From contig NZ_MTFE01000010.1 of assembly GCF_001953305.1 (NCBI RefSeq), positions 975,977 to 1,008,716 of the forward strand: 32,740 nt of DNA, given 5' to 3'. The first letter of the stretch is position 1. Each line of letters starts with the position of its first letter. Shown here piece after piece: positions 29,281 through 32,740 of this stretch. The stretch is from Cnuella takakiae (GTDB lineage: Bacteria > Bacteroidota > Bacteroidia > Chitinophagales > Chitinophagaceae). Below the pieces are notes generated by a model, which ran no database searches, was not told where the DNA came from, and saw nothing but the letters and a program-made list of their open reading frames with translations. The translations under genes were made by a program, and so were the position numbers.

Positions 29281-30021
29281 TTAAATCAACCATTCCACTT
29301 CGCCCATTCCAAACCTTTCTTCCACACCGGTTTGCACCAGCAGTTCGCCGCTGGGCGCTACGCCTTTTATAATTCCGGAAAAATGGCGGCTGCCTTGTTT
29401 AAAAGCTACTTGCTGGTTCAAAGCAAAAAAGGCTTTGTTGTAATCTGCTAAAATGGAGTTTGGGTTGGATTGCAACTGGTCGAAAGCTGTTTGCAAATAA
29501 CCAAGCAGTTCCCGCGCTAATGTTACTGGTTCAAAAGTTCTACCGGTAATTTGCTTCAGGGAAACAGGGCGGCGGTTCAGTTCGGGAAAGCTGGTTTCAT
29601 TGATGTTGATACCCATTCCAATTACGGCCCATTGCCATTGGTGGCCCTGTACAATGTTCTCGATTAAAATGCCACCTGCCTTTCTGTCACGCCAATACAG
29701 GTCGTTGGGCCATTTAATGCTGGTTTCATCGCCAGCATAATGGTTAAAGAAACGATAAACCCCAAGGGCTACGGTCATGCTGAGGAGGAACTGCTGAGAA
29801 GGAGCCAGGGCAAAAGGTTCTACCACAAGGCTGAGGATGATGTCCTTGCCGGTGCCGGAAACCCATTGCTTCTGGCGCTGGCCTTTACCTGCCGTTTGCT
29901 GGTGTGCAAACACGCATAAGCCATGGTGTGCCATACGGGCATGTACCATTCCCATGGCATAGTTGTTGGTACTTTCAACCTGCCTAAGTTCGATAAAGGA
30001 AGCGCCGATGGGTTTTGCCAT
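29281..30021 (-). CDS. birA: Biotin--[acetyl-CoA-carboxylase] ligase
   Basis: Activates biotin with ATP and attaches it to the carboxylase carrier protein; 246 residues. The ATP/biotin loop is TAGKGQRQKQWVSGTGKDI (about 43-61), and KWPNDLYWRDRKAGGILIE (103-121) carries the conserved Lys residues. GMGINI and the C-terminal SH3-like part (SGIIKGVAPSGELLVQTG) are present. There is no N-terminal helix-turn-helix, so it is a ligase without repressor function. The start MAKPIGASFIELRQVESTNN at 30021 is chosen over an upstream Met at 30069, whose extra residues would cross the promoter region. Confidence 0.95.
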   Translation of the reverse strand: MAKPIGASFIELRQVESTNNYAMGMVHARMAHHGLCVFAHQQTAGKGQRQKQWVSGTGKDIILSLVVEPFALAPSQQFLLSMTVALGVYRFFNHYAGDETSIKWPNDLYWRDRKAGGILIENIVQGHQWQWAVIGMGININETSFPELNRRPVSLKQITGRTFEPVTLARELLGYLQTAFDQLQSNPNSILADYNKAFFALNQQVAFKQGSRHFSGIIKGVAPSGELLVQTGVEERFGMGEVEWLI

Positions 30022-30036
30022 AGGGTACAATTCGCC

Positions 30037-30044
30037 TAAATTTG
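30037..30044 (+). promoter_or_regulatory. TAnnTTTG -7 element for rsfS-ftsH
   Basis: TAAATTTG on the plus strand in the divergent birA/rsfS gap, 62 nt before the rsfS TTG start. Confidence 0.35.
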
Positions 30045-30106
30045 GCCAAAGTAACGAACGCAAATCCAAATTGCCCGCTTGCCTGAACTGTGTGTGAACC
30101 CCTTTA

Positions 30107-30538
30107 TTGAAAATTAAACGTGAAGATTATTTGGAACCACTAGATGTTTTATCGGGCCGCAAGCGCAGCAGCGTTTCCAGGCTCACCCGCAACTCTAAGA
30201 TCATCAAGACCATCCTCAAAGCCATCAGTGATAAAAAGGGCGAAAACGTGGTTTCGCTCGATCTGCGCAAGATCAACGAAGCCGTATCCGACTTTTTCAT
30301 CATTTGCGAAGCGGGCAGCCAGCCACAGGTGCGTGCCATTGCCGACCATATTGAAGAGGAAGTAAGGCAGAAGTGCAGCGACAGCCCCTACCATCAGGAG
30401 GGCCGCCAGCAACTGCAATGGGTATTGCTCGACTATGTTGATGTGGTAGTGCATATCATGACCCCCGAAACCCGCAAGTTTTACAAGCTGGAAGAGATGT
30501 GGAGCGATGCAGCGGCAGCAGAGCACAACGAAGAATAA
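30107..30538 (+). CDS. rsfS: Ribosomal silencing factor RsfS
   Basis: Binds ribosomal protein uL14 and blocks subunit joining when translation must be reduced; 143 residues. The domain begins near TRNSKIIKTILKAISDKKGE and contains VVSLDLRKINEAVSDFFIIC, HQEGRQQLQWVLLDYVDVVV and HIMTPETRKFYKLEEMW, all typical. The start must be non-ATG: there is an in-frame stop at 30095-30097 and no Met until after residue 110. TTG at 30107 is used; a second TTG at 30131 (MEPLDVL) is possible. The roughly 25 residues before the core are longer than usual. Upstream of ftsH by 75 nt on the same strand. Confidence 0.92.
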   Translation: MKIKREDYLEPLDVLSGRKRSSVSRLTRNSKIIKTILKAISDKKGENVVSLDLRKINEAVSDFFIICEAGSQPQVRAIADHIEEEVRQKCSDSPYHQEGRQQLQWVLLDYVDVVVHIMTPETRKFYKLEEMWSDAAAAEHNEE

Positions 30539-30613
30539 GCTGGTTTGTTAACAACCGGTCAGCTACGTTTTGCAAGCCTTTTATTTAGTAGCTTTTATCC
30601 ATAAGAAAGGAAC

Positions 30614-32683
30614 ATGTCACAAGAACCATATAAGGACAATAGCAAGCCTCGCCTGCCCAAATTCTCGAACAGGCCCGATGATGGCGAAAATTCGCCGCGC
30701 AAAGGGCCCCGTTTCAGCATTTACTGGGTTTACGCCATCATTTTTGCCATCCTGATCGCCTTCCAGGTGTTTGGGCCTTTTACGCCTACCACCAAGCAGA
30801 TCGATCAGAACCAGTTTGAGCAAATGTTGCGCGAAGGCAGCGTGAACGAGTACGTTATTGTCAACAACCGCAACATTGTACGGGTTACCCTCACCAAAGA
30901 AGGGCTGGCCCGATATGGCAACGAGGTAGGTGCCGCCAACAACGCCACCGAAGCCAACGGCCCGCATTTTTATTTCCGCATTGTTTCGGGCGATTCGTTC
31001 AAGGACGATATGCGGAAGTTTTACTCTGATAACCCCACCGTGAAAAACGTGGGTACGGTAGATACCGAACGCGACTGGTTTAGCCCCATCATTACTACCC
31101 TGTTGCCCATACTCATTTTCATCGCCATCTGGATACTCCTGATGCGTAAGATGGGTGGTGGTGCCGGCGGCGGCGGTGGCCCCGGTGGTATTTTCAACAT
31201 TGGTAAATCGAAAGCTACCTTGTTTGACAAGGGTACCCGCGTAAACATCACCTTTTCAGATGTTGCCGGTCTTGATGAAGCCAAAGTGGAAGTAATGGAG
31301 ATCGTTGATTTCCTGCGCAATCCCAAGAAGTACACTGCATTGGGTGGTAAGATTCCCAAAGGCGCACTGCTGGTAGGCCCTCCGGGTACGGGTAAAACCC
31401 TGCTGGCGAAAGCCATGGCAGGTGAAGCCCAGGTACCTTTCTTCTCTATGTCGGGTTCTGACTTCGTAGAGCTCTTTGTAGGGGTGGGTGCCAGCCGGGT
31501 ACGCGACCTGTTCAAGCAGGCACGTGAGAAATCGCCCTGTATCATCTTTATCGATGAAATCGACGCCATCGGTCGTGCCCGGGGCAAGAACATGATGATG
31601 AGCAACGACGAACGCGAAAGCACCCTCAACCAGTTGCTGGTAGAGATGGATGGCTTTAGCGGCGAAAGCGGCATCATTGTGCTGGCTGCTACCAACCGTC
31701 CCGATGTGCTGGATACGGCCCTGCTCCGTCCCGGCCGTTTCGACCGCCAGATCACCATCGACAAGCCCGACCTGAAAGGCCGCGAGGAGATCTTTAAAGT
31801 GCATCTTAAAGGCATCAAGGTTTCTGAGAGCCTCAACATCCACAAAATCGCTGAGCAGACCCCTGGTTTTGCCGGTGCCGATATTGCCAACGTCTGTAAC
31901 GAAGCTGCCCTGATTGCCGCCCGCAAAAACAAAGCGGGTGTAGACATGGCCGACTTCCAGGATGCCGTTGACCGCGTTATTGGTGGTTTGGAGAAAAAGA
32001 ACAAGATCATTTCTCCCGACGAAAAAAAGATCATTGCCTACCATGAAGCTGGCCACGCCATCTGCGGCTGGTACCTCGAGCATGCTTACCCGCTGCTGAA
32101 GGTGACCATCGTTCCGCGTGGTACCGCAGCCCTCGGTTATGCGCAGTACACGCCCAAAGAGCAGTACCTGTACAATACCGACCAGTTGCTCGACCAGATT
32201 TGTATGACCCTGGGTGGTCGTGCCTCCGAAGAAATTTTCTTTGGTAAAATTTCTACCGGTGCGCAAAACGACTTGCAGCAGATCACCCGGATTGGTTATG
32301 CCATGGTAACGGTATATGGTATGAGCGATAAAGTGGGTAATATTTCCTTCTACGATCCGCAGCAGGACCAGAGCTTTACCAAGCCCTATTCCGAAGAAAC
32401 TTCCAAATTGATTGACGAGGAAGTGCGCAAGCTGATCGACGCCGCATACGAACGCACCAAGGACTTGTTGCGTGGTAAAAAGGCCGAAGTGGAATTGCTG
32501 GCAGAAGCCCTGTTGGATAAAGAAGTGCTCTTCCAGAGTGATGTGGAAGCACTGATTGGCGAACGCCCCTACGAAGAGAAAAAAGCCCTTGGTGTAGATG
32601 ACGAAAAACACCATGACGGTGGTATATCGGAAGGTGTTCCTCCATTTGATCCCAATGTAGTGAACCAGCAACCTTCTGCATAA
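30614..32683 (+). CDS. ftsH: ATP-dependent zinc metalloprotease FtsH
   Basis: Hexameric inner-membrane AAA+ protease for quality control of membrane and regulatory proteins; 689 residues. Two membrane segments (about 35-55 and 158-180) flank a periplasmic domain. A Gly-rich stretch ([13 protein letters not shown]) leads to the AAA module: Walker A GPPGTGKT with Lys261, Walker [12 protein letters not shown] and the SRH near [19 protein letters not shown]. The zinc site is His477-Glu-Ala-Gly-His481 with Asp553 as third ligand. The C-terminal tail is acidic and divergent. A weak AAAGGA lies before the ATG. Its stop overlaps the next start (TAATG). Confidence 0.98.
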   Translation: MSQEPYKDNSKPRLPKFSNRPDDGENSPRKGPRFSIYWVYAIIFAILIAFQVFGPFTPTTKQIDQNQFEQMLREGSVNEYVIVNNRNIVRVTLTKEGLARYGNEVGAANNATEANGPHFYFRIVSGDSFKDDMRKFYSDNPTVKNVGTVDTERDWFSPIITTLLPILIFIAIWILLMRKMGGGAGGGGGPGGIFNIGKSKATLFDKGTRVNITFSDVAGLDEAKVEVMEIVDFLRNPKKYTALGGKIPKGALLVGPPGTGKTLLAKAMAGEAQVPFFSMSGSDFVELFVGVGASRVRDLFKQAREKSPCIIFIDEIDAIGRARGKNMMMSNDERESTLNQLLVEMDGFSGESGIIVLAATNRPDVLDTALLRPGRFDRQITIDKPDLKGREEIFKVHLKGIKVSESLNIHKIAEQTPGFAGADIANVCNEAALIAARKNKAGVDMADFQDAVDRVIGGLEKKNKIISPDEKKIIAYHEAGHAICGWYLEHAYPLLKVTIVPRGTAALGYAQYTPKEQYLYNTDQLLDQICMTLGGRASEEIFFGKISTGAQNDLQQITRIGYAMVTVYGMSDKVGNISFYDPQQDQSFTKPYSEETSKLIDEEVRKLIDAAYERTKDLLRGKKAEVELLAEALLDKEVLFQSDVEALIGERPYEEKKALGVDDEKHHDGGISEGVPPFDPNVVNQQPSA

Positions 32684-32740
32684 TGAGTGATACTTCCAGA
32701 AAGAATATACTGGATAAAATAAAGGCGGGGGGGGGGTAAA
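32683..32740 (+). CDS. Start of a partial gene, probably LUD-domain (LutC/YkgG-like) protein
   Basis: The ATG overlaps the ftsH stop by one base (TAATG) and encodes [15 protein letters not shown] before the window ends. Starts of this kind (S-R-x-N-I-L-x-K-I-x-A) are typical of LUD-domain proteins, which often follow ftsH in Bacteroidota; both points are from memory. The frame is then GGG three times and TAA, within a run of ten G at 32727-32736. The homopolymer and stop at the sequence end look like a sequencing or assembly-edge artefact, so the stop is not trusted and the gene is treated as cut off. Confidence 0.4.

Overview
This window looks like a chromosomal core segment of a Bacteroidota bacterium, most likely family Chitinophagaceae. 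The evidence is gene content (DUF502, DUF2911, NYN-cold-shock fusion, small Cys-lipoproteins, a TetR-TolC-MFP-RND block), the near absence of Shine-Dalgarno sites, and promoters of the Bacteroidota type (-7 element TAnnTTTG), several of which lie only 4-9 nt before the start codon. GC is roughly 50 percent, with compact intergenic regions. I see no phage, plasmid, insertion sequence, CRISPR, tRNA or rRNA.

Layout. 138-1870 (minus): a secreted zinc-dependent phospholipase C/S1-P1-type protein and a DUF502 membrane protein. 2173-9177 (plus): a complete tripartite efflux operon (TetR regulator, TolC-like outer-membrane channel, lipoprotein adaptor, RND pump) closed by a terminator. 9692-10621: predicted NYN ribonuclease with a C-terminal cold-shock domain. 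10887-13268 (minus): two small proteins, cdsA and a CPBP membrane protease. 13394-14431 (plus): dusB from a TTG start. 14450-15561 (minus): SMR transporter and membrane-anchored glutathione peroxidase. 15721-17675 (plus): DUF2911 protein and aldehyde dehydrogenase. 17756-18998 (minus): a GNAT acetyltransferase between two small low-complexity lipoproteins. 19182-20390 (plus): tadA and a Mn-type superoxide dismutase. 20575-21621 (minus): yidD, rnpA, rpmH. 21940-24331 (minus): an M48 metalloprotease and serS. 24538-26638 (plus): a conserved hypothetical, a secreted cyclophilin, gcvH and a VanZ-like protein. 26929-27993 (minus): prfA. 28062-29243 (plus): an amidohydrolase-family deaminase, convergent with birA (minus). 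30107-32683 (plus): rsfS, ftsH and the first codons of what is probably a LUD-domain gene.

The genes are mainly housekeeping: translation (serS, prfA, rpmH, rsfS, dusB, tadA), membrane biogenesis and quality control (cdsA, yidD, ftsH, M48, CPBP), oxidative defence (SOD, GPx) and drug or solute export (RND, SMR).

The unusual content is between the genes. At least nine intergenic regions carry imperfect inverted repeats whose arms are degenerate tandem runs of short words, and some words recur at distant loci. There are also two perfect palindromes sharing a GGTTTT-N-AAAACC core, a composite inverted-repeat element with a central hairpin between sodA and yidD, and a gene-free stretch before prfA that folds on paper into a long closing stem plus an inner stem, possibly a small RNA. 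Three genes (dusB, rnpA, rsfS) have only TTG as a sensible start. No defence, biosynthetic or other novel protein system was found.
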